Shown one piece after another: positions 1 through 9,277 of a DNA stretch of 64,000 bases. Each line of letters begins with the position of its first letter. The first letter of the stretch is position 1. Source of the DNA: UTCFX2 sp963827155 (GTDB lineage Bacteria; Chloroflexota; Anaerolineae; Anaerolineales; UBA4823); NCBI GenBank assembly GCA_963827155.1, contig CAWGZV010000003.1, positions 496,001 through 560,000 on the forward strand. Direction: 5' to 3'. A program made the translations under genes and the position numbers. Under the pieces are notes generated by a model, which ran no database searches, had not been told where the DNA came from, and was given only the letters and a program-made list of their open reading frames with translations.

Positions 1-537
1 GCCGGGCTTCTTTTGGCCGGCTTGCTCTCGGACACCTTGATCCTCACCTCGCCCACGACCACAGATCGAGACCATGCTGCTGCCGATCGGCTGGCGCGCT
101 GGGCGTTTGTCCGGAACGGACCCCTCCATGGGGAAAGTCTGAACGCCTACGGTCAGCAGGTCATCCAGGCAGGGGCCGGGTTGTCCTCCCGTGAGCCTTA
201 CGAGATTGTTTCTACCGACCTGAAAACCTATGAGACTGGCGGGTTTACATTTGCCATCGCTCAAGCGGAAGTAACCACCCTGCAGCAGCTCGATGAACAT
301 CTGGAAAGCCTAAAGAATGCCCTGAACCAGCTTCGCTCGGAGCGCCAGGTGGATTTTTCCATGCTGATGGTAACCGATGTCGTGGATAACACCAGCCGAC
401 TCATCATTGTCAATCCCCCTCCGATTCTGGAGGATCTTCCCTACCCGCGCCTTCCTGATGGCACCTTTCTGGCTCAGGGCGTGGTTTCCCGCAAGAAGCA
501 GCTCTTGCCGGTGATCTTAAGTATTTTGGAGGAATGA
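1..537 (+). CDS. ppaC: Mn-dependent inorganic pyrophosphatase, C-terminal part (5'-truncated by window)
   Basis: The reading frame is open from base 1, so the gene begins before the window. About 178 C-terminal residues are visible. The opening residues (AGLLLAGLLSDTLILTSPT) match the end of the DHH domain of family II pyrophosphatases, and the rest fits a DHHA2 domain, including VDFSMLMVTDVVD and a late SRKKQLLPVI substrate-binding segment. The family hydrolyses pyrophosphate to phosphate in the cytoplasm and needs Mn or Co. The catalytic DHH motifs lie upstream and cannot be checked. A DHH/DHHA2 protein with CBS domains, or another DHH phosphoesterase, remains possible. The stop is 3 bases from the next gene, so they may be co-transcribed. 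Confidence 0.8.
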   Translation, partial: AGLLLAGLLSDTLILTSPTTTDRDHAAADRLARWAFVRNGPLHGESLNAYGQQVIQAGAGLSSREPYEIVSTDLKTYETGGFTFAIAQAEVTTLQQLDEHLESLKNALNQLRSERQVDFSMLMVTDVVDNTSRLIIVNPPPILEDLPYPRLPDGTFLAQGVVSRKKQLLPVILSILEE

Positions 538-540
538 GAC

Positions 541-1356
541 TTGTCGATCTATGATTTATTGGCAGATTTGGAAAAAGAAAATAAGGCCGGCGCCTTATGC
601 ATGGTGGTGCGCAGTAAAGGTTCCACTCCCCGCCATACCGGCAGTAAAATGCTGGTCTATCCGAATGGGAAAATAACCGGCACGGTTGGCGGCGGGGAGC
701 TGGAAAATCGCGTCATCCATGAAGCCCTCGAAGCAATTTCCGACGGACGCGCCCGGATGTTGGAATATCAAATGGCTGATCCAAAACGAGGAGACCCGGG
801 GGTCTGCGGCGGGCAGGTGGAGGTATATGTGGAACCGATTCGACCCAAACCCATTGTTCTCTTGATTGGAGCCGGTCATGTCGGCAAAGCGGTTGTTCAT
901 CTCGCACACTGGTTGGGCTATTTTGTGGTCGTCAATGATGACCGCCCTGGTTTCTGCACCCCAGAGATCATGCCCGATGCGGATGTCTATATCCCCACCC
1001 CGATGGCGGAAATCCCCGAGCATTTCGAAATTACACCTTGGACCTACATTGTCCTTACCACCCGCGGCGTAAATGTCGATATCGAAGGCTTGCCCGCTCT
1101 TCTCGATCAACCTGCCGCCTCCATCGGAGTGATCGGATCATCTCGTCGCTGGGCATCTGCCCAGAAACAGATGCTTGAACGCGGTGTACCGGCTGAAAAG
1201 TTGCAGCGTGTCCGCTCGCCGATAGGTCTGGAGTTGAATGCCGAGACCCCTGAAGAAATTGCGGTCAGCATCATGGCTGAAATTATCATGTTGCGCGAAG
1301 GCGGCGACGGAAGCGTGATGTCGGCAAAGCATAAAAAATCAGCCTCGAAATCATAA
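541..1356 (+). CDS. xdhC: XdhC/CoxI family molybdenum-hydroxylase maturation protein
   Basis: This 271-residue protein has the two-part layout of XdhC/CoxI. An N-terminal domain carries GSTPRHTGSKM and GTVGGGELE (residues about 27-55). A C-terminal Rossmann domain starts at LLIGAGHVGKAV (about 107-118). Family members bind the molybdenum cofactor, help its sulfuration and insert it into xanthine-dehydrogenase or CO-dehydrogenase type enzymes. TTG is the start that just clears the upstream gene. The next gene, 29 bases on, encodes the FAD and iron-sulfur parts of such an enzyme, which supports the role. The molybdenum-binding subunit itself is not in this window. Confidence 0.88.
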   Translation: MSIYDLLADLEKENKAGALCMVVRSKGSTPRHTGSKMLVYPNGKITGTVGGGELENRVIHEALEAISDGRARMLEYQMADPKRGDPGVCGGQVEVYVEPIRPKPIVLLIGAGHVGKAVVHLAHWLGYFVVVNDDRPGFCTPEIMPDADVYIPTPMAEIPEHFEITPWTYIVLTTRGVNVDIEGLPALLDQPAASIGVIGSSRRWASAQKQMLERGVPAEKLQRVRSPIGLELNAETPEEIAVSIMAEIIMLREGGDGSVMSAKHKKSASKS

Positions 1357-1385
1357 TGGCTTTATCATAATGGATGGAGAATTCT

Positions 1386-2825
1386 ATGTGGAAGCACTAT
1401 TACACTGTAACCAGCATCGATGAGGCGCTGCAGCTCCTCGCAAAGAATCCCACCCAGACCCGTATCGTGGCAGGCGCCACCGATCTGATCTTGGAGTTGG
1501 AGCGCGGTGTGCGAAAAGGAATTGAAACCCTGATCGACATCACCCGCATCCCTTGCCTGGATGAAATCCTGATGGATGAGGACGATAATATTCATCTTGG
1601 TCCGCTCGTCACCCACAATCATTGTGTTGCGTCCAAGCTTGTCGTCGAACGGCTGTTCCCGCTCGCCCAGGCAGCCTGGGAGGTCGGCGCCCCGCAAATT
1701 CGCAACCGGGGCACGGTAGCAGGGAATTTGATCACCGCCTCTCCCGCCAATGACACGATCACCCCGCTGATGGCGCTGGGGGCCAGTGTCAAGCTGGTTT
1801 CTGTCAGGGGTGAGCGCACCGTCCCATTGGGCGAATTCTTTCAAGGGGTCCGGCGTACGGTCATGGCGCCTGATGAGATCCTCATCGAGATCATTGTCCC
1901 TGCGCTCAAGAAGAACCAGCGCGGCACATTCATCAAGCTCGGTCTGCGTCGTGCTCAGGCGATCTCGATTGTGAATGCCGCCGCAGTGATCAGCATCGCA
2001 CCTGGTAGCAATGGAACAGGCTTGGTAGTCGAGCGTGCTTCGATAACCCTCGGCGCGGTAGCCCCAACGATCTGTCATGCCCGTGAGGCAGAAGAGTTCC
2101 TGGTTGGCAAGCTGCTCAGTTCGGAAGCTGCGGCAAAGGCTGGCGAGCTTGCGATGCAGAGCGCCCACCCAATCGACGATATTCGCGGTTCGGCAGAATT
2201 CCGACACGAGATGGTGCGCGTGGTTGTTAGCCGCTGCCTCAACGCCCTGGCGCGCCAGGATGAGCGGAATGGCTTCCCAGACCAGCCTGTCCTGTTGTGG
2301 GGCGATGAAAAAAATAGCGCCGTTGCCCAAATCCCGGCGCTTTTCCATCATAATGCCGATTCGCCTATCGTAACCAGGATCAATGGCAAGGAGTACACGT
2401 TCCCTTCTGGTCAGGATAAAACCCTGCTCCGGCTTCTGCGTGAAGAGGCTTTACTCACTGGGACAAAAGAAGGGTGCGCCGAGGGCGAATGCGGCGCCTG
2501 CACCGTATTTTTGGATGGAAAGGCTGTGATGAGCTGCCTGGTCCCGGCAGCCCACGCCCATGCGGCTGAGATCGTGACGATTGAAGGGGTGGCTCAGGGC
2601 GATCAGCTCCACCCTGTCCAGCAAGCTTTCATTGATCAAGGCGCAGTCCAGTGCGGCTACTGCACCCCGGGGTTGATCATGTCTGCCGTAAAGCTGCTTG
2701 AAGAGCGACCGCACCCTTCTCGCCAGGATATTATGACCTCGATCACCGGGAATTTGTGCCGCTGCACCGGCTACTACAAGATTATTGAGGCGGTGGAGAG
2801 TGCAAGTTTGAAAGAATCGGTTTGA
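1386..2825 (+). CDS. Fused FAD-binding and 2Fe-2S subunit of a molybdenum hydroxylase (xanthine/CO dehydrogenase family)
   Basis: This protein joins two subunits that are usually separate. Residues about 1-285 form the FAD-binding medium subunit (VAGATDL, then GAPQIRNRGTVAGNL, then the CO_deh_flav_C region). Residues about 335-475 form the small iron-sulfur subunit, with a plant-type cluster motif CAEGECGAC and a second cluster supplied by QCGYCTPG and NLCRCTGY. It would carry electrons from a molybdenum centre to FAD. I prefer the ATG at 1386 because GGAGA lies 5 bases upstream; an in-frame ATG at 1374 has no ribosome site. The molybdopterin large subunit does not follow, so it must be encoded elsewhere or upstream of the window. 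Confidence 0.88.
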   Translation: MWKHYYTVTSIDEALQLLAKNPTQTRIVAGATDLILELERGVRKGIETLIDITRIPCLDEILMDEDDNIHLGPLVTHNHCVASKLVVERLFPLAQAAWEVGAPQIRNRGTVAGNLITASPANDTITPLMALGASVKLVSVRGERTVPLGEFFQGVRRTVMAPDEILIEIIVPALKKNQRGTFIKLGLRRAQAISIVNAAAVISIAPGSNGTGLVVERASITLGAVAPTICHAREAEEFLVGKLLSSEAAAKAGELAMQSAHPIDDIRGSAEFRHEMVRVVVSRCLNALARQDERNGFPDQPVLLWGDEKNSAVAQIPALFHHNADSPIVTRINGKEYTFPSGQDKTLLRLLREEALLTGTKEGCAEGECGACTVFLDGKAVMSCLVPAAHAHAAEIVTIEGVAQGDQLHPVQQAFIDQGAVQCGYCTPGLIMSAVKLLEERPHPSRQDIMTSITGNLCRCTGYYKIIEAVESASLKESV

Positions 2826-2921
2826 TCGGACCGATATGATCGGGCTGGTTCGATCGATCAAATCTGATTTAACAAGTTAGACTGAACGAGTTAAATTGAA
2901 CGAGTTTGAAGGAGGGATGTC

Positions 2922-3308
2922 ATGGGCAAGTACAACCGTATAAGCAGGTCGACACCTCCCCCACCCAGACCCTGGAAAGTGCATCCTATCTGGCGTGGGA
3001 TAGGCTGTATCCTGGTGGTGATCTTCCCCTTCCTTGCCTTCGCAGCCGCCGATCTCCTCGTGCAGATGAACATCGACCGGGGTTGGTACCCATTTCCTTT
3101 CGAGCTCACTCGGGCTTTCTATTTTAGCCCCCTGAGCCTCAGCCTCCGGCATTTCTTCGGGAACCTGATGGTGACCGCCTTGCTGCTTCTGTTCGGATTT
3201 GCGGTGATCATGGTAGTATATGCCTTGATCTATTCCGTAATGGGACCGAGACGTTACGGTCCCCTCGATGCTCCACCTATTCACAAAAAAACCCGCCGAA
3301 GCCGCTGA
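2922..3308 (+). CDS. Small membrane protein with two transmembrane segments, function unknown
   Basis: This 128-residue protein has a proline-rich basic N-terminus (STPPPPRPW) and two clear hydrophobic helices (about residues 27-47 and 82-105). They are separated by a roughly 35-residue loop containing DRGWYPFPFEL and a HFFGN motif. It ends in a basic tail (HKKTRRSR), which suggests the termini face the cytoplasm. A strong ribosome site (GGAGGG, 2911-2916) precedes the ATG. I do not recognise the family. It stands 96 bases after the molybdenum-hydroxylase gene and 38 before the next gene, on the same strand, so shared transcription is plausible but nothing ties its role to either. Confidence 0.65.
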   Translation: MGKYNRISRSTPPPPRPWKVHPIWRGIGCILVVIFPFLAFAAADLLVQMNIDRGWYPFPFELTRAFYFSPLSLSLRHFFGNLMVTALLLLFGFAVIMVVYALIYSVMGPRRYGPLDAPPIHKKTRRSR

Positions 3309-3346
3309 AATTCTGCCTACTACACAATCGATCCGCATAGACAGCG

Positions 3347-5074
3347 ATGGAACGAACAGTACCCACGACCGAATCAGAAGAGGTGGAGCTTTACACTCGC
3401 ACCTATTACTCGCTTCTGCGTTCAACTGCCGAAGTAAAAATTCGCACGCTGGAAGAAGTTCACGCTGGCATGAACTCGCTCCTCCACCCCGCCGCGCGTG
3501 ATCCGAAACCGGATATGTCCGCATTTATTTACACTTTGCTCCGGCTGCCGGTGTGCATGCCAGAGGTCCGGCTGATCATCCTCGGTCAAAATCCGGAGAC
3601 CTTCGCTTCTGCCGGCTGGGGGGATATCCGTGATTGGGAAGAAGTCTTCGCCGCCGCACGCCGCCGCCGCTGTATGTTCGATGGGAAGAATACGCTGGCT
3701 TGTTTCATCGCCAGCCGTTCGGATATCGACGACCTCATTCCGATGCTCACAGCTTATCAGATTGAGTGGAACAAGCTCCATCACCGCCTGGCTCGTTTTC
3801 CTAACGCATTTTCCCTGCCCGAAATCAGCGATCGGATCACGAACGTTTCTCGCCTGGCTGAGCTTCTGGAAATTTCAGAAGAAGATTTCGAGCGCCTCTA
3901 TGCAATTTGGGACCACGAACTGGGCGCCAACCTGCAGCGGATTGCTGAAGACCACTGCGATCTGCGTGTGCGCCTGCTCAGCGGCTCATTGAGCGAGTAC
4001 CGCCGCGCTCGCAGCGGTTGGTGGGAAAACATCCGCCAGGCGGTTCCGGATATTTCCGAGAGGCCTGTCTATTTCGTCTCAAGCAACACCCACAGCCTGG
4101 CTAACAGCCTTTCTGGTTACGCATTGATCCGCCAGAAGCGCCTGCTCCGTTTTCTCCAGCTCCCAGGCAATGCCGGGCTTCTAAACGAATGGAACGACAT
4201 CCAGGCGGGCAGCACCCCCAGCAGCCGTGAAAACTTCCTTTACTATCTGCTGCGCAAATCCCAGCAGCACCCCAATGGACAATTCCTGCTTCAAGAGCAG
4301 TTTGAGTATGAAAATCTGCACGGCATCCGGCGGATTCCGAGCAAACACTCCTTGGATGTCGAAGCGCAGGTGATCGATATCAAAAAGCTAGTACTCCACA
4401 AGATGGATCCCCGTCTCAGGTTGAGTTCCGGTTCCAGGAAGCTGGCCGGATCGGATGCCCTTATCTTGAATATCGATTACCCACTGGGTTTGGCGGCTTA
4501 TGATATTCTCGCCGAAGTCTCTACCCATGTGGGCAGCGTTCTGGGGGTTTATGTGATGGGTAAGGCGGCGACTTTAAACGGTGTGATCGGCGATGTGATG
4601 ATCTCTAGCGTCGTGCACGACGAGCATTCCAGCAATACCTACCTTTTCCCGAACTGCTTTTCGGCGGCAGATGTGACTCCCGACCTGGTCTACGGCGCAG
4701 TCTTGGACAACCAGAAGCTGGTGACCGTCCAGGGTACATTCCTGCAAACTGCCGATTATATGGATGTATTCTACCGAGAAGGCTACACGGTCATTGAGAT
4801 GGAAGCCGGACCATATCTTTCAGCGGTCTATGAGATGTATCGTCCTACCCGTCATCCGGTGAATGAGATCATAAACCTGCATGGACTGCACTTCGATATC
4901 GGGATGCTCCATTACGCCTCAGATACTCCTTTGGGGAAGGGTAAGAACCTGGGCGCCGGCAGCCTCTCATATTTTGGGATGGATCCTGCCTATGCAGTTT
5001 CCCTTGCGATCTTGCGCCGTATCATTACCCTGGAAACCGCCCGCATTCAGAACCTGCGCAGTCCGCGCCTCTAA
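3347..5074 (+). CDS. Large uncharacterised protein with a nucleoside-phosphorylase-like C-terminal region
   Basis: This is an intact 575-residue soluble protein with no signal peptide or membrane segment. The N-terminal half is mostly helical and unrecognised. From about residue 375 the sequence takes on features of the phosphorylase superfamily: DALILNIDYPLGLAAYDIL, then VMGKAATLNGVIGDVMI, then EGYTVIEMEAGPYLSAVYE. The last resembles the ExEt/ExEa substrate-binding strand of purine nucleoside phosphorylases. The catalytic Asp of that family is not obvious, so activity is unproven. The length is about twice that of a standard phosphorylase. The ATG at 3347 has a poor ribosome site, so the true start could be slightly different. 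No neighbour explains its role. Confidence 0.7.
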   Translation: MERTVPTTESEEVELYTRTYYSLLRSTAEVKIRTLEEVHAGMNSLLHPAARDPKPDMSAFIYTLLRLPVCMPEVRLIILGQNPETFASAGWGDIRDWEEVFAAARRRRCMFDGKNTLACFIASRSDIDDLIPMLTAYQIEWNKLHHRLARFPNAFSLPEISDRITNVSRLAELLEISEEDFERLYAIWDHELGANLQRIAEDHCDLRVRLLSGSLSEYRRARSGWWENIRQAVPDISERPVYFVSSNTHSLANSLSGYALIRQKRLLRFLQLPGNAGLLNEWNDIQAGSTPSSRENFLYYLLRKSQQHPNGQFLLQEQFEYENLHGIRRIPSKHSLDVEAQVIDIKKLVLHKMDPRLRLSSGSRKLAGSDALILNIDYPLGLAAYDILAEVSTHVGSVLGVYVMGKAATLNGVIGDVMISSVVHDEHSSNTYLFPNCFSAADVTPDLVYGAVLDNQKLVTVQGTFLQTADYMDVFYREGYTVIEMEAGPYLSAVYEMYRPTRHPVNEIINLHGLHFDIGMLHYASDTPLGKGKNLGAGSLSYFGMDPAYAVSLAILRRIITLETARIQNLRSPRL

Positions 5075-5338
5075 GCATTCTTGACCTTCCTTCCACTGCT
5101 TTTCCGCCATCGCCAGAGAGTAAGAAGGCGTGAACCACACGCCAGATCCGCTGTTTGAGACTTGGGGCGTCTCAGGCTGCCGGCTCCGGTTGCGCCCCCC
5201 TCCGCCTCATGTGCGAACTTCAAGGTGTCCCCCCGGATCCCCGTGGACGGATGCTGTTAGATCTGGCAAAATTCACCAAACTCAGGTCCATGGAGCGCTT
5301 ACATCTGAGTGAGAAAACAGGCCAGAATCTTAATCAGG

Positions 5339-6688
5339 TCAGGTTTTGAGCGATTGATCTGTGATTGAAAGCGCCTGGTTCAAGATCTCAAAGCCCTCTG
5401 CCAGCTCTTGCTCCGTGATGATTAACGGCGGGATGATCAAGACGGTATGCCAGTGTGTGTATAGATATACTCCATGATCGAGCATAAATTTCCGGAAGGC
5501 GTTCATCTCAGAGCTGCTGCTGTTGAAGGGCGCAAGCGGTTCTTTGGTGCGCCGGTCGCGAACCAGCTCGAGGATTCCGAATAATCCGATTGAGCGCACC
5601 TCCCCAACCGAAGGATGGTTCTCCCCCAAGTCGGTCAGCATGCGGTGGAGCACCAGGCCCATCTTTGCCGCATGTTCGACCAGGTGATCATCCTGCAGCA
5701 CCTGGATATTTGCGATTGCCGCCGCCAGCGATATGGGATGGGAGTTGTAGGTCAAACCGCTCTGGTAAACCCGCTCCTTAAAGAACGCTGCGATATCTGG
5801 GCGCATCCCTACGGCGCCTAGCGGGGCGTATGCAGAAGTCAGCCCCTTTGCCATCGTCAAGAGATCAGGTACAACACCCCAGTGGTCGACCGCAAACCAT
5901 CTTCCCGTTCGACCGAATCCGCTCATCACCTCATCGGCAATCATCAGGATCCCGTATTTGTCGCACAGCCTCCGCACCCCCTGGAGATATCCTTCGGGTG
6001 GGATGATTACCCCGTTCGTGCCGGTGACGCTCTCAACCAGCACCGCTGCGATGCTGTCGCTGCCCTCGTATTGGATGATCTCTTCCAGATGGTTGAGGTA
6101 ATCCAGGGAGAATTCCACCTCAGCGATCTCAGGGTTTGTCCGGTGAAAAGTGGATCGGTAGCGGTATGGATCGAGGAAATGCACGACACCTGGCATGGTA
6201 TTTGGCTCCCAGGCTGTTCGCCGGGGGTCTCCAGTCGCTGCCATTGCGCCGGCAGACGCTCCGTGATAAGAGCGGTAGCGTGCCAGGATCTTATGTTTGC
6301 CGGTGAAAGCTCGTGCCAGTTTGATTGCGTTCTCATTCGCCTCCGCCCCTCCCAGCGTGAAGAGGAAATGGTCCATATCGCCGGGGGTGATTTCAGTCAG
6401 GAGCTTTCCCAGGATGGCGCGCGGTTTGCTGGCCATCGGCGGTCCCGCGAAGGGCAGCTCACGGGCTTGATTGACGATCGCCTCGATCACGCGTTCGTCG
6501 CCATGCCCGATATTGACGCACATCACCATCGAATTCAAATCCAGATAGCGTTTTCCGCTCACATCCCAAAAGTACACTCCCTTTGCTTTCTTGATCGGGA
6601 TCGGTGAAACGTTGCCCTGGGCAGACCATGTCCAAAATGTGTGCTCCATGGAGAGGGGAAGGATTTCAGAATCCGGAATATCGATCAT
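5339..6688 (-). CDS. Class III pyridoxal-phosphate aminotransferase (omega-amino acid/taurine-pyruvate type)
   Basis: This 449-residue protein fits fold-type I class III aminotransferases from end to end. It has the phosphate-binding GGAEANE (residues 113-119), the cofactor-ring YHGASAG (141-147), ADEVMSGFGRTG with D252 and E253, and the Schiff-base lysine K281 in TMAKGL. Such enzymes move an amino group from an omega-amine or beta-amino acid to pyruvate or 2-oxoglutarate; the substrate cannot be read from sequence. The frame continues 49 codons upstream, but ATG at 6688 follows GAGGAAAT directly and gives the family-typical N-terminus (MIDIPDSEILPLSMEHTFW). It is divergent from the next gene and stands alone. 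Confidence 0.88.
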   Translation of the reverse strand: MIDIPDSEILPLSMEHTFWTWSAQGNVSPIPIKKAKGVYFWDVSGKRYLDLNSMVMCVNIGHGDERVIEAIVNQARELPFAGPPMASKPRAILGKLLTEITPGDMDHFLFTLGGAEANENAIKLARAFTGKHKILARYRSYHGASAGAMAATGDPRRTAWEPNTMPGVVHFLDPYRYRSTFHRTNPEIAEVEFSLDYLNHLEEIIQYEGSDSIAAVLVESVTGTNGVIIPPEGYLQGVRRLCDKYGILMIADEVMSGFGRTGRWFAVDHWGVVPDLLTMAKGLTSAYAPLGAVGMRPDIAAFFKERVYQSGLTYNSHPISLAAAIANIQVLQDDHLVEHAAKMGLVLHRMLTDLGENHPSVGEVRSIGLFGILELVRDRRTKEPLAPFNSSSSEMNAFRKFMLDHGVYLYTHWHTVLIIPPLIITEQELAEGFEILNQALSITDQSLKT

Positions 6689-6834
6689 ATTTCCTCGAGA
6701 GATGCTGGGATTTAATTTTCTGAATGGTATCACAGTTCGAAAATTGCCGCTATTCAGGCGGCCTTTACGAAAGACTTGCCACCTGATAAGATTGCTGCGG
6801 TTTTCTAACCTCAGAAATTCCATTGGAGCATGCA

Positions 6835-7575
6835 ATGTCCGAAGAAATGCGCATGTGGGTAGAAATACTGTTCAATATTTCGTATTTGATCGTTATTTGG
6901 GTGCTGGTGATCTCGATGGCGGCGCGTCGGCATGAGCTGAAAGCTGAAAAACGCCGCCAGGCAGATTTGCTGATCGCGGCTTTTGCCCTGCTTGCCCTGG
7001 GCGATACCGGTCACGTCGGATTCAGGGTCTGGGCTTACGCCCTTGGTGGTCTGCAGAGCAGGATCCAAGTCCTCTCGTGGGAGATCAGCCTGGTTGGGGT
7101 CGGAGCCCTGATGACTGCCGTTACGGTCACCCTTTTTTATGTGCTCATGCTTGAACTCTGGCGCGTTCGCTTTCACCAGCGCTACGGCTGGTTTGAGATC
7201 CTGCTGTTGGCATCCGCTGCAGTCCGTTTCGTGCTAATGGTCCCGCCAGTCAACGCCTGGGATAGCGTTGTGCCGCCTCAACCCTGGTCGCTCGTCCGCA
7301 ACCTCCCTCTGGTAATTCAGGGCTTAGGTCTCGCATATCTAATCCTTCGAGATGCGGCGCGGTTTCATGATCGCACTTTCAAATGGATTGGGGTTAGTAT
7401 CCTCGTTTCCTACGCCTGTTATCTGCCGGTGATTTTATTCGTCCAGCGCTTCCCTGGCATCGGGATGCTGATGATCCCAAAAACGGTGGCTTATGTTGTC
7501 ATCGGGATCTTGGCCTATCTGGATCTTTTCAAGCCGCTAGCGGCTCCGGTAAAGGCCGATCCTGTGAGTGTCTAG
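6835..7575 (+). CDS. Polytopic membrane protein, about seven transmembrane segments, function unknown
   Basis: The 246-residue product is almost entirely hydrophobic, with about seven predicted helices. A short basic loop (RRHELKAEKRRQ) follows the first helix, and charged loops follow later ones. No enzymatic motif is visible. ATG at 6835 is chosen because GGAG (6825-6828) lies 6 bases upstream; a TTG 12 bases earlier is also in frame. The promoter region is shared with the divergent aminotransferase. A second small membrane protein gene follows in the same direction after 84 bases, so the two may be co-expressed. Confidence 0.65.
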   Translation: MSEEMRMWVEILFNISYLIVIWVLVISMAARRHELKAEKRRQADLLIAAFALLALGDTGHVGFRVWAYALGGLQSRIQVLSWEISLVGVGALMTAVTVTLFYVLMLELWRVRFHQRYGWFEILLLASAAVRFVLMVPPVNAWDSVVPPQPWSLVRNLPLVIQGLGLAYLILRDAARFHDRTFKWIGVSILVSYACYLPVILFVQRFPGIGMLMIPKTVAYVVIGILAYLDLFKPLAAPVKADPVSV

Positions 7576-7659
7576 CGTCAGCGCGCCTTCTCCCTGCCTT
7601 ATTCCAGTGGCGGGCTGCTCGCGATTAGTTTTTTCATTCACCAAAAACGGAGGGAAAAT

Positions 7660-8112
7660 ATGTACGGAGTTGTTCTTGCGCTTCATAACCTCATCCGCTG
7701 GGTTGCCCTGGGATTTGGGATTGCCGCAGCCGTTCTGGCCTGGGTTGGATGGCTCAGGAAGCGAGACTGGCATCCGTCCGATCGCAAGCTCGGCAGTTAT
7801 TTCGCGATGTCGGTCGATATCCAGCTTCTGCTCGGGCTTCTGCTGTTCTTTTTCTTCAGCCCGCTTACCCGCACTGCCCTTCAGGATTTTGGCACTGCGA
7901 TGAGCGTCGCAAACCTGCGCTACTTTGTCTTGGAGCACCCGTTCTATATGATTCTGGCCTTGGTCTTTGCCCATCTGGGCAGCATCCTGCCGCGCCGGGT
8001 GGATCAATCAACTTCCAAATTCCGCCGCGCCGCAATTTGGTTCACTCTTGCGGTGTTCATGATCCTGCTCGGAATGCCTTGGGCGCGCCCTTTGCTTCCA
8101 TGGATTGGATAA
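7660..8112 (+). CDS. Four-helix membrane protein with conserved-looking histidines, function unknown
   Basis: This 150-residue protein has four transmembrane helices. Histidines sit near helix ends: LHNLIRW (about residue 8), the loop after helix 1 (RDWHPSD), LEHPFY and FAHLG. The arrangement recalls small haem b or copper-binding membrane proteins, but no known signature is complete, so that is only a suggestion. A strong ribosome site (GGAGGG, 7650-7655) precedes the ATG. The C-terminus PWARPLLPW is unusually rich in Trp and Pro. It lies downstream of another membrane protein gene and converges with the MBL-fold gene. Confidence 0.65.
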   Translation: MYGVVLALHNLIRWVALGFGIAAAVLAWVGWLRKRDWHPSDRKLGSYFAMSVDIQLLLGLLLFFFFSPLTRTALQDFGTAMSVANLRYFVLEHPFYMILALVFAHLGSILPRRVDQSTSKFRRAAIWFTLAVFMILLGMPWARPLLPWIG

Positions 8113-8138
8113 CCCCGAGCAGGACCATCGCCAAATGA

Positions 8139-9084
8139 TTACTGGCTGGCTCGCTGTTTGTTAAGCTTCTTTTGATAATAGCGGTAAATACCTGGACCAG
8201 ACATCCAGGATGGATTGGCGGCTTCGAATGCCTGGATATCATCCGGCGTTAAACCGCTTTCTTGCGCTTGGGTTTCTGCCCACCTCAGGAACTCTTCGTT
8301 GAACGCTTCCAGCGAAGGGCTTTTTTTCATGACTTTTTCGATCCAGGTTTCAATCTGGTCCAACTGCCGGATGAGATTGTTGAGGTGCCAATCCGCATCC
8401 TGAAAAATTCCGAAATGGGTTGGTGCGATCTGGTTGAAATCGCCCCGTTCGTATAAAACCTGGAGCTTTTTCGCGCTTTCTTTCCAAAGCTCCAGGTTGA
8501 ATTCAGGCGGCGGCATCGGCAGCCGTAGATGCGGGGTCTTCCCGACTCTCACAGCCCCGATATCGCCAGTGAAGCAGATCTCGCTGAAGACGATGGCATA
8601 ATGGTGATAGGCGTGCCCGGGGGTATCGATGACTTTAAAGGGCATTCCTTCGATCTCGAAGGTCTCTCCGTCGCTGTGGATCACTATCTTGTCTTCTGGA
8701 ACGGGAAGAAACTCTCCCCATAATCGGCCCATCTGGTCGCCGTAGATCCGCTCGGCACTGGCGAGCAGCCGCTCCGGATCAGTCAGGTGAGGCGCGCCGA
8801 CTGGATGGACGTGGATCCGAGCTCCCTGGCGCGCCCACCATCCTGCTGAGCCGCCGTGGTCCAAATGGATATGCGTGAGCAAGATATCTGTGATCTCTTC
8901 TGGTTGAATTCCTTCCTCGCCCAATCGAGCTGCCAGATTCGGGGTTGTGGACCCCGGGCCGCATTCAATCAGTACGCCGCCGTGTTTGTGGGGAACCAGA
9001 TACGGCGGCAATCGTCCTGGGGATGCCCAGGAAATTCAAATCCAGGGTTTTCACTTCACCGGTTCGATTTGGTGAGGGTCTCAT
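8139..9084 (-). CDS. MBL-fold metal-dependent hydrolase, interrupted by one frameshift near 9003
   Basis: The main open frame (8139-9011) holds the metallo-beta-lactamase core: THIHLDHGG (metal ligands), DTPGHAYHH, CFTGDIG and PTHFGIF. It starts in the middle of the first strand (YLVPHKHGGVLIECGPG). The missing N-terminus is present upstream in another frame, reading TLDLNFLGIPRTIAA, and joins exactly if one base of GCCGCCGTAT at about 9000-9008 is removed. That extended frame has an ATG at 9084 with GGAG 8 bases upstream. The family covers glyoxalase-II-like thioesterases, lactonases and others, so the substrate is unknown. Either the gene has a recent indel or the assembly has one extra base. 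A helical C-terminal domain (about residues 200-290) follows the core. Confidence 0.78.
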
Positions 9085-9277
9085 CGATCATTCTCCACGG
9101 TCTTCTTTGGGAGATTATTGTAATCGCTCCCGAACAATATTGTCAGCTTTTCTTCACATTTAGGAAAAGGAAAGTAAAATATTTTTGCAAGATCGCGCGG
9201 CCGATGTGCTAGAATTAACCCTATCCTCCGCGTCATTTTCTGCCAGGCGGAGTGGAATTGTTCAGGATCATTTTATA

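Noticed and set aside
2819..2861. Inverted repeat TTTGATCG...CGATCAAA after the molybdenum-hydroxylase gene
   Set aside because: Long loop, no T-run, and built of simple GATCG repeats; not convincing as a terminator.
5130..5349. Two overlapping short open frames in the gap before the aminotransferase
   Set aside because: No ribosome site and no recognisable domain; they compete with each other.
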